Below are positions 38,804-51,193 of a stretch of DNA of 64,000 nt, piece by piece. The translations under genes were made by a program, and so were the position numbers. The notes under the pieces are model-generated. The model worked only from the letters and a program-made list of their open reading frames with translations, searched no databases and was not told where the DNA came from. Source of the DNA: Rotaria sp. Silwood1 (lineage: Eukaryota; Rotifera; Eurotatoria; Philodinida; Philodinidae). The first letter of the stretch is position 1. Every line of letters starts with the position of its first letter. Where the stretch lies: contig CAJNOP010000027.1 of assembly GCA_905250075.1 (NCBI GenBank), forward strand, positions 1,718,741-1,782,740, in the 5' to 3' direction.

Positions 38804-40198
38804 AACATATTTTGCTTTTGTTTCTTTTTTTGTAAATATTCAAAAATAAGTCAATGGGACAAAACATGAAAAATAAATAGGAAATTCAAAACAATAAGCC
38901 AAAAAGCAATCATGTAAGTAATTAATGATAAGTTTTCACGACTAATAAATTGCTATTGAATCGAGACTATGTACATTGAGTAGACCCAAATAAGCTATGA
39001 ATGTCTTGAGAAATTCCTGTCCTTCGTCTATTGCTGCATATATACTATACTTTGACGATATCTTTATTTGTTTTTGACGATTATGTCACAAAAATCTGTC
39101 AAATATTATGGAAAATATCGTCATTCATGATGTCAAGCAAGTTGTCTTCGAAATATTTTATCAATTGCATATGATATTTATATCTATATTTAAAATGTTG
39201 AATGTTTAGCTAGAGAAGACATTTATTATAAAGTACGATAGTTATAAAAAATACATTTGTTACTATTGAAGGTTATACAATTTTCAAGAAAATATCAAAT
39301 GTCTTGTTGTATTTCAATAGGTATTCTCTGATGAGCAATTTACTGACGGTATATCATTAGTTCCCTACAAGTACCGTAATATATAACCAACAAATATTTA
39401 TCAATCAATATTGTCTAAATACCGATTACCATCAGTAAGAAGAATTGAATATAATTCAAAAAATAAAAAATTGTTAAGCAACGAAAACAAAAATCATTCT
39501 ACAAATCTTTATATAGTATTGAATGACTCTGACATAAAAATATATAGTTGACTAAGTAAATTTTGATAAACTTTCAGTTTTTTTTAAAATTATTCTCAAG
39601 TATGAAATACTCTCATTAGAAACATATGTTTATCTTCATAAGAAAGAAAGATATACAATGTGCATGAATCGATGTATATATTTGAATAAGTTAGAAAATA
39701 AGGGCAGAAACAAAAGCAAAAAAAAAACCAAAACAAAACACATGAAAACAATATAACAAAAACCAGCAGAAATAGAAAGAAACGGAAAAGAGAAAACAAA
39801 ACAAAAAAGGAACCAGAGTAAAGTTGTTCGCAGTGCGAGCATAATATACATTTGACCTAACTACATACAAGAAAACCGTACGTACACAATAAAGAGTAAA
39901 CGATGAAATACATATTTTATGCTACATATGTCACAACGACAAATTTCAAATAGCGTCTTCCTATTTTTCTTCTTTTTCTTGTTTTCTATTTACAAAAACA
40001 ATGCATAAACTTCGATGGATATATGATTATGCTCACCAAGTGTCAAAGAAAAGAAGGAGTAATGAAAACAATCACACAAACACCAAGATACATACTAAGA
40101 ATGTTTGTGATTATACAAATAAATAAATAGGATACATAAGAGACAGAAATATACTGAAAGACAGATGAAGAGATCCAATCCCTCCTTCTATTTATCTA
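38804..40198. other. Intergenic; 3' UTR of YJU2, then no gene recognised
   Basis: The probable polyadenylation signal AATAAA is at 38872-38877. The two overlapping minus-strand ORFs at 39596-39851 are Phe-rich translations of A-rich sequence and may overlie the 3' UTR of the minus-strand exon at 40199; they are not called. Confidence 0.45.
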
Positions 40199-40579
40199 TT
40201 ATTGAAATTGAATAAAACCATGTGTTGCTTGTTGATAATTTGTATTCATATGATTACTTACAGTTGGATCAACCATAGATGAATTTTGTTGTTGATTATA
40301 ATTTGATACTTGATGAACATGTTGTGAAGAATTTGAATATTAATTTTCTGATTCCCAAAGATGACGTACAGCTTGAATTTTATCAGCTAAACATTGTTGA
40401 CTATTAATTGAAGAACGATCATATTGATTTTCTTGTTGTTGCTGTTGTTGTTGTTGTTGAGATGATTGAGCTGTCATGGATGGCATCATTGTATTCATAA
40501 ATAATAAATGTTGATTATGATTATTTATCATATTATTTTGTTGTTGGAAAGAAAGCATTGATAGAAGGCGAAGAACATT
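40199..40579 (-). pseudogene. Gln/Asn/Met-rich terminal exon with an in-frame TAA; parent gene unknown
   Basis: After a pyrimidine-rich stretch ending in TTAAG, a frame opens (NVLRLLSMLSFQQQNN) with a nine-Gln run and the segment CLADKIQAVRHLWESEN. It meets TAA at 40340-40342, then stays open with the same Gln/Asn/Ser-rich composition for about 46 more codons to TAA at 40199-40201. TAA for CAA (Gln) would be one transition. The composition resembles the disordered tail of a transcription factor, but no domain is recognisable and no upstream exon was found. It is either a pseudogene remnant or a genuine last exon ending at the first TAA. Confidence 0.45.
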
Positions 40580-40936
40580 CTTAATAATAAAAAGAAACAA
40601 AAAAAAAAAGATGTTTTTTTAAATGTTACTATACTTCTCATAATTGGTTTCTTTTTAAACTATTGTACCTGTGAGAAGAATATTCTGACATTGAAGTTAA
40701 TGAATCTTAGAACAGAGCAACCTTGAATTTATCTAATAGGGGGTGGGTGTAAATATTGACCTTCTCTACTCGCATACACATGCATGGATTAGACAGCTGG
40801 AAACACCTGCTTAATGCAAATATTACTACGTCCAATTCAAACTTATACGTAGTAATTAATGAATTAAAGAAAGCCTATGCGTTCAATACAGCTACAATGA
40901 AACAAATTGATAATAATAATGAAAAAGATTATTATT

Positions 40937-41295
40937 TTTTTTCTTGAGAGCTGCGATTTCAGTCTATTGACCTGAAGTCATTGCAAAAAGCATCTATGCA
41001 GAGATAGTTCACTATACTAAGTCGAATGGCGATATTTGCTTTTGGATTTGAAATGATCTGACACTGTTACTTCAGTATTTTCAAAGTTTCACAATCTGCT
41101 GTCGTTCAGCACAATAGGGTCTACATGTCACAAATATTGACATAACAGTATCAGATCATTTTGAATCCGTCAAAAACAAATATCACTATTTGGCTCAACG
41201 AAGTGAATTACTTCTTTCAGATGTTTTTTGTGATGACTTGCGGTCAATTGGCTGACATCAGGAATCAAGAAAACATCTATAACTCTTGAAATGAA
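40937..41295. mobile_element. Foldback element, dispersed repeat copy 2
   Basis: The left arm (about 40940-41070) is imperfectly repeated in inverted orientation at about 41148-41295. The inner ends match best: aatgatctgacactgtta against taacagtatcagatcatt, then ggatatttgctttt-type sequence, ttcac, cattg.aaaaa.catct and attgacc. The ~80-bp centre is unique. The arms are probably 75-80% identical by eye. The left arm is nearly identical to 37157-37266, showing that this is a dispersed family. No ORF or clear target duplication; class unknown. Confidence 0.75.
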
Positions 41296-41623
41296 TAAAT
41301 TAGTAATATCGGTCTGGTATAGATCGAAAGAGAACAGTTTTTTCTATCTAGTGATCATTTAAGCAATGAAATTCAACTGAAAAATATATGTATGCACTTG
41401 GATCTTCTCTTTTTTTAATAGTGAAAATTACAGTTCTTTATTTTCTCCATATCAAGAGTTATTCAAAAACAAATATCCATCGCTCTTCTTTGTTGAAATG
41501 AATCATAGTAGCAGAAAAATGATTTAACGATTAACTGAAAAGAGATTTGAAGTATTTTTCTCTTACAATCAACGTTTGAAACATTTCTAACAGTTCTTTC
41601 TGGCTAAATATCAAATGTTGTAA

Positions 41624-42568
41624 TCAAGGAAATAACTTTAACAAGGAAGAAATAGTCTTTTTATGTCCATTTTCTAATTGTTTCGTCCATTCATCAGTAA
41701 AACATTTTGCTATTTGATGTATTTCGTTTAGTTTATCTTTAGGACACCTGTCTAACATTGATAATGGCACACCCCATCGAGCACCAGCTAATATACCGAC
41801 TAGAATCGGACAAAAAAGTTTATCAAGTTCATATGCATGTTTCAAAGCACTTTCAAATGAATCAGCCTTTGTAACACAATATAAAGCAGTATGTAACGTG
41901 TTTGGTGCATATGCAGCATGTACACGAGAATTCAGAACAGTATCATTTTGATATCGATGTTGAATTTCTTGAATTTCACCCAACAGATTGGGGACAGTTG
42001 TAAAAGCAGCTTTGATAGCATCAGCCCATTCGTCACCTTTGATTAAACGTCGACAAATCAAGTTCGTCAAACCAGATACTTGTGCAGCTGTATTACTATA
42101 ATGCGTAAGCTGTGCTTCATCACATGCTATTTGAAAAAGAGTATCGTCATTGATCCATGGACAACAAGCAAGTGGAAAAGAACGTAGAGCAGGATTACAT
42201 CCACTTGAAAGTCCTTTTAATTGTTCATGAGCAGATTGTGATGCATTTTTGATTTTTTCTATTGGAAATTTAAATTGTTCCCTTGTTAATTTATTTGGTG
42301 CTTTTGTTATAGTTGCTTTAAGTTCTTGATAAACTAATTTAGTTGTCTCACCAACATTAGGCTTTGAGAGATGGTATAAATATAGATAATGAGACATGAC
42401 ACTAGATTCCTTGAATGCTTTATATTTTTGTAAACTTTTACCAAGTGAAAGAGCCATATCAGTCGATGCTTGAAACTTATCAGCAATAGCTTGACCAAGC
42501 ATCATATGTTCACATATGTCAAATGATTGAGCCATCAATCTAGAACAAAGAAAAGATTTTATACTCAC
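41624..42568 (-). CDS. ADP-ribosylglycohydrolase-fold protein lacking catalytic metal motifs (copy A)
   Basis: One open frame of 314 residues, close to ARH/DraG family length (about 300-350). Family landmarks in order: MMLGQAIADKF (from LxGQAIGDA), STDMALSLGKSLQKYKAF (normally TDD-T-MA), GCNPALRSFPLAC (normally G.G.AMR..PLG), and LHTALYCVTKADSFESALKHAYELDKLFCPILVGILAGARWGVP. In the last, active relatives have a GGD(T/A)DT motif where this protein has ELDKLF. Both Asp clusters that hold the two metal ions are therefore missing. ARH enzymes cleave ADP-ribose from protein or O-acetyl conjugates; this one is predicted not to. The start may be 42568, or a Met 11 codons further in, after a possible TTCTAG acceptor. 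The broken paralogue lies 89 bp upstream on the same strand. Confidence 0.75.
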   Translation of the reverse strand: MSIKSFLCSRLMAQSFDICEHMMLGQAIADKFQASTDMALSLGKSLQKYKAFKESSVMSHYLYLYHLSKPNVGETTKLVYQELKATITKAPNKLTREQFKFPIEKIKNASQSAHEQLKGLSSGCNPALRSFPLACCPWINDDTLFQIACDEAQLTHYSNTAAQVSGLTNLICRRLIKGDEWADAIKAAFTTVPNLLGEIQEIQHRYQNDTVLNSRVHAAYAPNTLHTALYCVTKADSFESALKHAYELDKLFCPILVGILAGARWGVPLSMLDRCPKDKLNEIHQIAKCFTDEWTKQLENGHKKTISSLLKLFP

Positions 42569-42657
42569 AATACAAAATGTCTATCTAATATAAAATTTTT
42601 CATTAAATTATTAAAAACATTTTCATGGTAAAAATACAATACTGTTTTGATGATTTT

Positions 42658-43505
42658 TCAAGCATTTGCATTCTCATATTGTGAAATCCATTGTTTGCTT
42701 AATTCATTTGTTGTATCACGAATTATTTTCAATTGCACATCAATAGCCTTATATTTATACAAATCTAATGGAATACTCCATAGAGCTTCCGATAATACAC
42801 CAATAATAGGTAAACAGTAAACATTTCTATTAACCTTAGCTTTTTCAATAACTTCAGCTACATTATTTGAAGTAGTCATATAATGAAGTGCTTCGTGAAG
42901 TACTGTTGGAGCATAAGCTGGATGTATGTTTTTACTTGGAGTAGACCAACGACTATATCGATAATATATATCACTTAAATCAGTATGAAGAGAATGTGTT
43001 AAAATGCTGATTGAACAGCATCGTGCCATGTATTATTCCTTAATAATGATCGGCGAATAAAATTACCAATATCAGCAACTTGTCATGCTAATGGATTAAA
43101 ATAAGTTAATGTTGCTTCTTTTTTTGATATATTATATAGATCATCATCATCGATCCATGGACATAGTGCAAGGAAAAATGAACGATGAGCTGGACCACAT
43201 CCACCTGTATAACCACCAAGTTTTTTATCAGTTAATTTAACAGTTTCATCAATAGTCAATTGATCAAAAAGAAAATCTTCACGACAAACAGATAAATGTT
43301 CATGATAGTTTTGTATTTTATCTTTCAAATTTTCATAGATAAATTTCATCGTTTCACCAAGTTCATATTTTTTTGTATGATATAAATAGAGATGTCGAGA
43401 CATTATGTTAGATTCATCGAAACTTTTTAATTCAAGAAGACATTCGCTAAGTTGTAATGCCATATGACATGAAACATCAAATTGTGATGTAATTATATGT
43501 TGCAT
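42658..43505 (-). pseudogene. Second ADP-ribosylglycohydrolase-like copy, broken (copy B)
   Basis: It parallels copy A throughout: CHMALQLSECLLELKSFDES, GGCGPAHRSFFLALCPWIDDDDL, HPAYAPTVLHEALHYMTT and NVYCLPIIGVLSEALWSIP. The frame from 43505 is interrupted by TGA at 43083-43085, within a segment that aligns with TAAQVSGLTN of copy A, and then by a frameshift near 43018-43030, after which the second half is open to 42658. As in copy A, the Asp-rich metal motifs are absent. Two independent lesions indicate a pseudogene, though an unrecognised short intron spanning 43020-43090 cannot be wholly excluded. Confidence 0.72.
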
Positions 43506-45065
43506 AAAGATCCATCACAACATGTTTGAATATTAATCATTTGACTGAGAACAAATTATTAAATATAAAAACTAAAACTTAGGAAAAATCCAAGAGAAGA
43601 TTCTATTTTCACCTGTATCTTGTTATTTTGGTAAATCTAAGATATAGAAATGCAAACAATCCACAAACGAGTAAAGTTTTGACACACACAGGACGATAAA
43701 ATACGACATACTTCACAAGAAAAAATTCTATTGTTGTTACATTGCATGTTTTGCTTTAGAAAAGAATTTCTCTATTGGTTATGTATCATAAAGTCAATAT
43801 TAAAAAAAAAGGATAAAAACAACAATAATCACATGTTCTACATAACTATTTTGTTATCATGATAAAGTTCGTTTTTTCTATTATATGAAAAGAATGAGAT
43901 ACACAATTTTAAAAGCGTAAAATACGTATTATTTACTCTAAATATTTCTCTCAATGAATATAGTGGTCACAAAAAGTCCTGCTACCAGGTAAAAAATACC
44001 TAAACTTTAAGCTTTTTGTGTGTCATAATATGACTAAAAGTAGAGTATGTTGAACTTTGATCTCAATGACTAATCAGGACTAGATTGGCGTTTATTGGAA
44101 AAACTTCAAAGGTTACCATAGATTTTTTCTTCAGATAAAGATATCTCAACATGGAAAATAAATCTCATGATGTTAGATCTGTCATTCAACAGCTCAGTGC
44201 TGTTTCTGTCATCAACAGCAATTTTATATCAAAATGGTTTTAGTTTTCCTGATTTATGAAGTATTCTTCGGATAAACTTTACATGAGAGTTAATGACAAT
44301 CAACGAAAAGTGACTAGTATTCCTAGCTAATATTAACCATTAACTTTGAAGTTTTCTCCAGTGGATGCTCTTTTGTTATCGAATGCTCCATGAAAATTTC
44401 ACGGTCACAATCATCAATGGAGAACACATCCGTCCTATATTCGTTCTAGGCGATGGAAACTTCCGCATGCCTCAAGATTACAGCAAATTCAAGTACCCTA
44501 TCTATGACACAACATAGGCATGCCATTATTTAGTTTTTAATAATACAATGAAAGTTATCGCATTTAAATAGTAGAAAATGAAAAAGATGTCAAGAAAAAC
44601 CTTTTTTGGGCTTCCAGGAAAAATGCCAATGTTTTCACTGTAAATTCTTTGTATTAGAACCTATCGACCACGAGCTGCTGTCTACAAGTAGGATTTACAT
44701 AGATTCGTTCGTAACTAAAATATCAGGCAATAGGATTGAAGTTAATGTACGATTTGTTCGGTAGCGAGACTTCTTGTGGCTACTATACAGTAACAATATA
44801 ACAGTTGATTAGTATTATATGTGTGAATCATTTGTCTGATTAAAATAACATTTATTGAATTCCTTTTCTTTTTTTGTGTTTTATATTTGTATGATGTTGA
44901 AATTCCGATGGACGTCACTGGTAACCAATGTCAATTGAATCAAGATTTTAATGATTGGCTTTTTAAAATGAATCAATAAAAAAACGAATAAAATCGAAAA
45001 ATTGAAACATAAAGCGTAATTTTGTTGGCTTTTTTTTTATTTCAATTTTCTTTCTGTTTTCAACC
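43506..45065. other. Intergenic between divergent genes; no gene recognised
   Basis: This separates the minus-strand ARH-like pair from the plus-strand KH gene, so promoters for both probably lie here. I see no named element and no supportable exon. Confidence 0.45.
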
Positions 45066-48000
45066 ATGTCAAACAATAATGGTCCTAATCCTTTACCTCT
45101 TTTTAATAACAACAAATCACTTTATGGAACACGAACTCAAATAAATCAATCATCAAAGAAAATTTCACTTATCGAAGATAAAACAACACTTGAACCAGCA
45201 CGTCCAACACCATCATCACCAATAATATCTTCGACAAATTTAAATACAAATAATCAAAGATCAGCATCAATTAGTATATCAACATCATCTGAATTATCAC
45301 CTTCAATAATACATAAATACGTTCAAATACAACGACAAGCATTGGCTTCATTTGATCTTAAACAAATGCATGAACATGTTAATCAAGAATTAGATGAATG
45401 GAAAAAATCAATGTATGATCGTATATTATCAATGAAAAATCGTACATTAGAAGAAAATACTCATTCATATGACCAATTACGAACATTACAAAGAGTTATG
45501 AAACAATTACTTGAAGATAAATTAATAAAACAATTATTATTTATGAAAAATAATTCACAATTAATTAATTCTGAAGAACTTGATGATATCGAACAAAAGT
45601 TAAAATACATAAAAGTAAGATTTATATAGAGATACCCCGATCTCTCACTTTTAGACCATTTCTAGTTTTTTACGAGAGGATAACCTATCAGGTTCAAACT
45701 TTTGTCACATCTAGAGTATCAAAAGTGATGAAACCTATACTCGAAGAAAAATAATTGTACAAAGAGATCTTTAAAAACCGTCAGGCCTGCTTCAGATCCT
45801 GGTCGGACTGAATTTTTTTCTCGAGACACTTGGAACAAAATCTCAGAGATATTTATAAAAATATCAATCTCTTGATTTTTCATTCAAAAAAAAGAAATAC
45901 GAGAAAGACAGCAGTAAAAATTTGAGTCTGACAAATTGTACTATTGCGGAGAATTAGAAATGTTTCAAGAGAGAAGACGCTCTTAATTATAATCTATTAA
46001 TTGTTATTTTCTATACATTTTTTTTTCTTTAGGATGAAATTGATTTCATGAAAAAATTCGATTCACAACTTGATACTTCGAATGTTCAAATAACTGGTGA
46101 ATTACAATTAAATAAAACAACAGATTTTAGTAAACATCAACCATTACCTCATCCTTCACCTTCACCACCACCTCAATCAGTAGTACCACCAATACCTGAA
46201 ACAAGTAACCGAAATGAATAAATAATATAAAGTTCAATTTTATTTTATGTCCTATCTTTAGTTCCTAAATCTCCTTCACCTAGTCCAGATGAATATAAAC
46301 CAACGCCACCAGTTTGGACAGATGCAACACGACAAGGTCTTAATGATTTATCTCGTTATCTTCCATTTCGTTTATTAATACCAAATTATGTTCGACAAGA
46401 ATTAATAAAAAGTCTTGATATTGAACAATTTCATGATGTATTAAAACTTTCATGTCAATCATCCATTGAATGTATATTAACAATAATAGATCAAAATGAT
46501 CTTGATGCATCTATGGATATTTTAACAGATTTAATGGTTGCTTTTAAATGTTCATCAGATCAATATGAAATTCGATTATTATTTCACAAAAAGTTTATAT
46601 CAATTATAACTGGAAAACGTAATGAACGTCTAGAACGTTTACGTGATAAATATCAACTTGATATGGTTAAAGTTTTTCCACAAACATGCCCACAAAGTGA
46701 TGAACGTGTTGTACTATTACGTTGTCAACATAGTGAATATATTATTTAGTAAGTTTTCTTGTACAGAATGATCTATAACGATAGACTCATTAGTTCGATA
46801 TCTCTCTACATATACACCCTGACTAATCATGAGAACAGATATATGCCATCACTTAGTCAGCAAGCTATCGAACAAGTGATCTGAGACAAACAGTCGGAAT
46901 TGACTTTTCTCGAATTATTTCATGGCTAATGGTACTGAGACTAAAGCACAATATCTATTGAATGCATGCTCAACAACATAGCTATTCAATCGTTTGAAAA
47001 ATGCATGATATAGCATTGAGATGTCGTTAACAAAGTTCATGGAGTTCATAGGACGTATGATTATAGAATTCGAAAGTTCAAAATTTCCACAAGATGATTC
47101 TTTATCTAAAAATAAAACAACAAAAAGAAAGCTTGGGATTGGTGAAATATGAAATCGGAACATATTAGGACAGGAAATTAGAGTATGAGAATAGTTCAAC
47201 GAAGAAATGTTGAGCATCATAAACAATCAGCATATATAATGAGTTTATTGAGTGAATGATAAATATATATGTCATATTTATCGGAAAATAATGTTCAATC
47301 ATGAAAAAGAATAAGCAATTTTAAAATGGCTTGATTGCAATCATGTTACAAAAAACAGTAACGACCAAACAATTTCATTCTGTTGTTCACTAAATCCAAA
47401 AAGGTCTTTGTGATTGTAACCGTAACCAAAAATATTCTGGTTACGTAAATTTCTATTCGAAAGCTGTTCATATATGGTTGTTTTTCAGACGATTGATAGT
47501 TAATGATGATTCTATGAAGATATCAATATCTTACAAGTCAATATTCACTAATTTTTAAGTAAAGAAGAAAATAAATCTATATAAATGCTAAAAAAATCAT
47601 TGATCAAACCTCATTTACACTTATAATACAATAATTCTGATAGCACTCAATACAAATACAAAATAGTAATGCACTGAGACTTTTTCTATATTCATATGCA
47701 AAATGATTTTAAAAAACTTTACATCATTGTTTGTGTCTTAGTTGTATTCGAGAAATTATTCAAAATGTTCTTGAACAAGCTCATTTTACTGATGAAGACA
47801 GTAATCAATCATATCCAATGTATGATCCATCAGTAAATTATGATGAATCATGTGCTCATGAATATGGTGCTTATAAACCAAATGATACTTGTGAAATAAC
47901 TTTAAATAGTAATATTACTGCTTCACTTGAAGATTTAAGTGAATCAAAACAACGATCAACTATTTCAATAAATTCATCATCATCATCATCATTATCAAAA

Positions 48001-48420
48001 AATCGTTATAATTATGAAGATGCACCATTAAATTATGATGATACAGAAACAGAATCTGATGATAATGATGATGATTTTCAACGTTCAAAATCATCTGATG
48101 ATAAACGAATATTTGTTAAAGAATTAAATTATGTTAAAGGGCGACAAGTTGGTTTATTAATTGGTCCATTTGGTATATTTATTCGTTTTTTTTTTGTTGA
48201 TATTTCTTAGTTCTATATAATTTAATTTTTAGGGCAACATATAACACAAATTCGTGAACAAACCGGTGCAAAAATTCATTTAACAAATGATGATAATGAA
48301 CCATCTGTGATTAAAGGAACGAAAAGGCAAATCAAAGAAGCACTTCGTTTAATTAAAGAATGTTTACAGACACAAAAACCAATTCCACGAACAGCTTACA
48401 AAGGTGGTCGACGTCGTTAA
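45066..48420 (+). CDS. Two-KH-domain RNA-binding protein, five exons, complete
   Basis: Exons 45066-45614, 46033-46204, 46262-46748, 47742-48172, 48233-48420; 1827 nt, 608 residues. The N-terminus is Ser/Thr/Asn-rich and disordered, then helical (residues ~90-200), then Pro-rich. The first KH domain (~342-415: YEIRLLFHKKFISIITGKRNERLERLR) has GKRN where the RNA-binding G-x-x-G loop is expected. A Ser-rich and acidic linker follows (residues ~430-525). The second KH domain (~527-596: KGRQVGLLIGPFGQHITQIREQTGAKIHLT) has a proper GPFG loop, split by the last intron. It ends GGRRR. KH proteins bind single-stranded RNA or DNA; the target is unknown. Third-intron length is 993 bp. Related in layout to multi-KH proteins such as vigilin, hnRNP K or Bicaudal-C, but no specific orthologue is claimed. 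Confidence 0.85.
46749..47741 (+). other. 993-bp intron of the KH gene
   Basis: Donor GTAAGT at 46749, acceptor TTAG at 47741; the split Tyr codon TA+T closes. A minus-strand ORF of 103 codons at 46915-47226 lies in it, with no recognisable domain. Confidence 0.75.
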
Positions 48421-51193
48421 ATTTTGTTTTCTTGTTTTTGTATTTCTTTTTTTTTTCATTCAATGTGTACATTCGAAATATGTCACAGCTTTGACACTCA
48501 TGAATGTGGAGAATGAACTTATATTCATTGTTGTTTTAGAAATCTTGTTATAGTACGCTATGGTAGATAAATGAATGGCTGATAGGTGATATCTATTAGC
48601 CATTAGAACAAATTGACATATGTGAAGTTTAATCCATCTTATAAAAAAATAAGATGAGAGCATCCAATATAAAAAAAAGAGGGACGTTCAAGGACAGAGA
48701 ATTAAGAATTTCTCTTCAGTTCTCTCACAGTTCCCTGGATGCTAGAATACAAAAAAATTGAAATATCTAAGTGATTTTTTTACTCTCAAAATTATTCAAA
48801 TCAAAGACGTTATGAACATGAATGTGTGAGTAAGAAAACTATTTTACGAAAAGCATCACTTTCACTTGCATGAATGGGAAAACTCTGAAGAAACCAATGG
48901 TCAATTCTCATTTTCTCGAGAAATTATCATAGCGACACTGATAGTTCTTCTACAGACTAGGAATTCATACTTCTCAGTTCTTGAACATTGCTGACTATTG
49001 ATGGAAAAAACTAAATAGTATACTTTTTCATAGAAAATAAAAGTTTGAACATCGTACTATGTCTGTAAAAGTATTTGCAGGATGTAGATTAATGCCGGCC
49101 AAATACCGATTTTGAACAGTCATATCTGTACCCGACAGTAGTTTACATAGTTTTTGCTTATATTTAAATAGTCTAGCTTAAAAGTTTTATTGATCCTAAT
49201 TCTAATGTCAGGCCAATGCTTATCCAGGTCATAATCATAATAGTTCTACTCTGAAGACCAGATTCGAATTCTCTGCAACTCTAACACCTAAATTGCAAAT
49301 GTGATGTAGTAAAACCAAAACAAATGACGAATGTATTAGAGCTCTTTTTCAAAAGTTTTATAATATTGCGTAAGGTGCAAATTCGATTCTTTTCTGAAAG
49401 ATTTCAGATAATCACGGGAGAAGATATTGATGAAATTCATAATATGTATGAACGTATACCTAGGCACAATATTCAATTTACTACACAAGTTTTTTTTCAT
49501 GTTGAAAACAATGACGCAAAAAATTATGAATTAATTTCCTTTATTACAATTATTCATAGTAATATATACACAATAACTCTGAAATTAAAAAAAGAACTTA
49601 TGAGATTGTGCGGAAGTATGTGTAGCTTTGTTACAAATGTCAGCAGATAATGACATGCAACATGATGTTTTTTAGTCAAACGAAGCAACTTTCATTTTAA
49701 TTCACTAATCAATATCTCTACAAATTGTTCATGAAAGATCACGTTGAAATAAAGATGTTAATTTATAATATTATCCACTAAAATATTTTTTTATGATTGT
49801 TTTAAAAAGAATTGATTCAAATATTTAAATTGTAACTAGACATTATTAAGAGCTATTAGATATTAAACTAAATGAAATAAAACTTTTATTGAGATTATTA
49901 ACAAAACATCATATGAATCACTTAATAAATGGACAACAACAAAGAAATCTCTGACAAAATTACACAGAAAATAAATTTCAGATACCTTTCACTTGCTAAA
50001 GGTTCATATAGTTTCTGTTACATTCTCAATTACTAATATTTGTGCATAAGTAATGGAGATTGATACGTATTTTCTCTACTTGAATAACTAAAGTTTTAAC
50101 AGTTATTTAACTAAGCACAAACTGAACTCTTAATAAAACTGAAAACAAATAAAGAAGAAGATTGGTAATTAATTGAATAATTTCATTTTTCTTTCGAGAA
50201 GTCAAGTCAAATTTTAATATTGACATGTTAGAAATTCGTCGCTCATCGATACATTTCAAAGTTAGTTTCTGTTTTTATATTCAAAAAATGCAAATAAAAC
50301 TCATGATGGTTCTCTCTCGTTTCGTTAACTAATTAAGTCTAATAAGAGAAATTTCTTTGTTGGTCAACATCATTTTTTCTCTCATTTCGTTGACAAATAT
50401 TATTTTCCTTTGACAGATTGTATTTTAATAATTAAACGTTTAATCGACAAGTTAAAGTACAATAGAGAACACCGTGAATTACTACTCACTTATTAAAAAT
50501 TAAACTAAACATATGGCTAATAAAAATATTTTTTCTAATTTTTATATAATAACATTTGAGAAGAAAGGCTGTGGATGTCCTTTTAATCTATATCCACACC
50601 CTACTAATTACGTGCTTAATTATTTGAATTCTTAACTTGTTGGCCAAACGCTCAATCAATAGATTGTTATCTGTGAAACAATGAAAAAGTTGTCAACGAA
50701 ATGGGATGATACCCTCTTTGTTATTCTTTTAATTGTTGATTAATGATAGTACTTTCTACTAATCAATACTCTTCATCAACTAAAATGGCTGATCAACGCA
50801 ATAAAAAAAAAACTATTAAAAATAAAATGCTACGATATCTAATATTTATCATATTTTACATCATAAGTCTAAACCTAAGAAAACTTTATTATGAAGTAGA
50901 ATAGAACTGAAAAAGTTGATTTCAACGATATTTTTTATTTTCAACATTGAAAACAGAGAAAACATCAAAATTTGAATTTTTTGTTCGTTAATACAAGTTT
51001 TTGAATATCGACGAATGATATATCATTCGCATTGTGCTATCATTTTTAAATGATATGTGATAGATGAACACGTGGTTTCTTCCGTATGTTCATCATATTT
51101 AAAGTTATTCACAATTTAAACTGAAAAACAGCAGTCATTATTTGAGCAAGAATAAATAAACATAAAGTATTCTTTTGAAAATCATTAATAATA
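48421..51193. other. Intergenic, no gene recognised
   Basis: AT-rich sequence between the KH gene and the Rbfox-like gene, both on the plus strand. The ORF at 49324-49650 has ordinary composition but no known domain and no splice partners. Nothing else is supportable. Confidence 0.45.

Noticed and set aside
46915..47226. 103-codon minus-strand ORF in the KH gene intron
   Set aside because: No domain or partner exons; length is not unusual for a 1-kb AT-rich intron.
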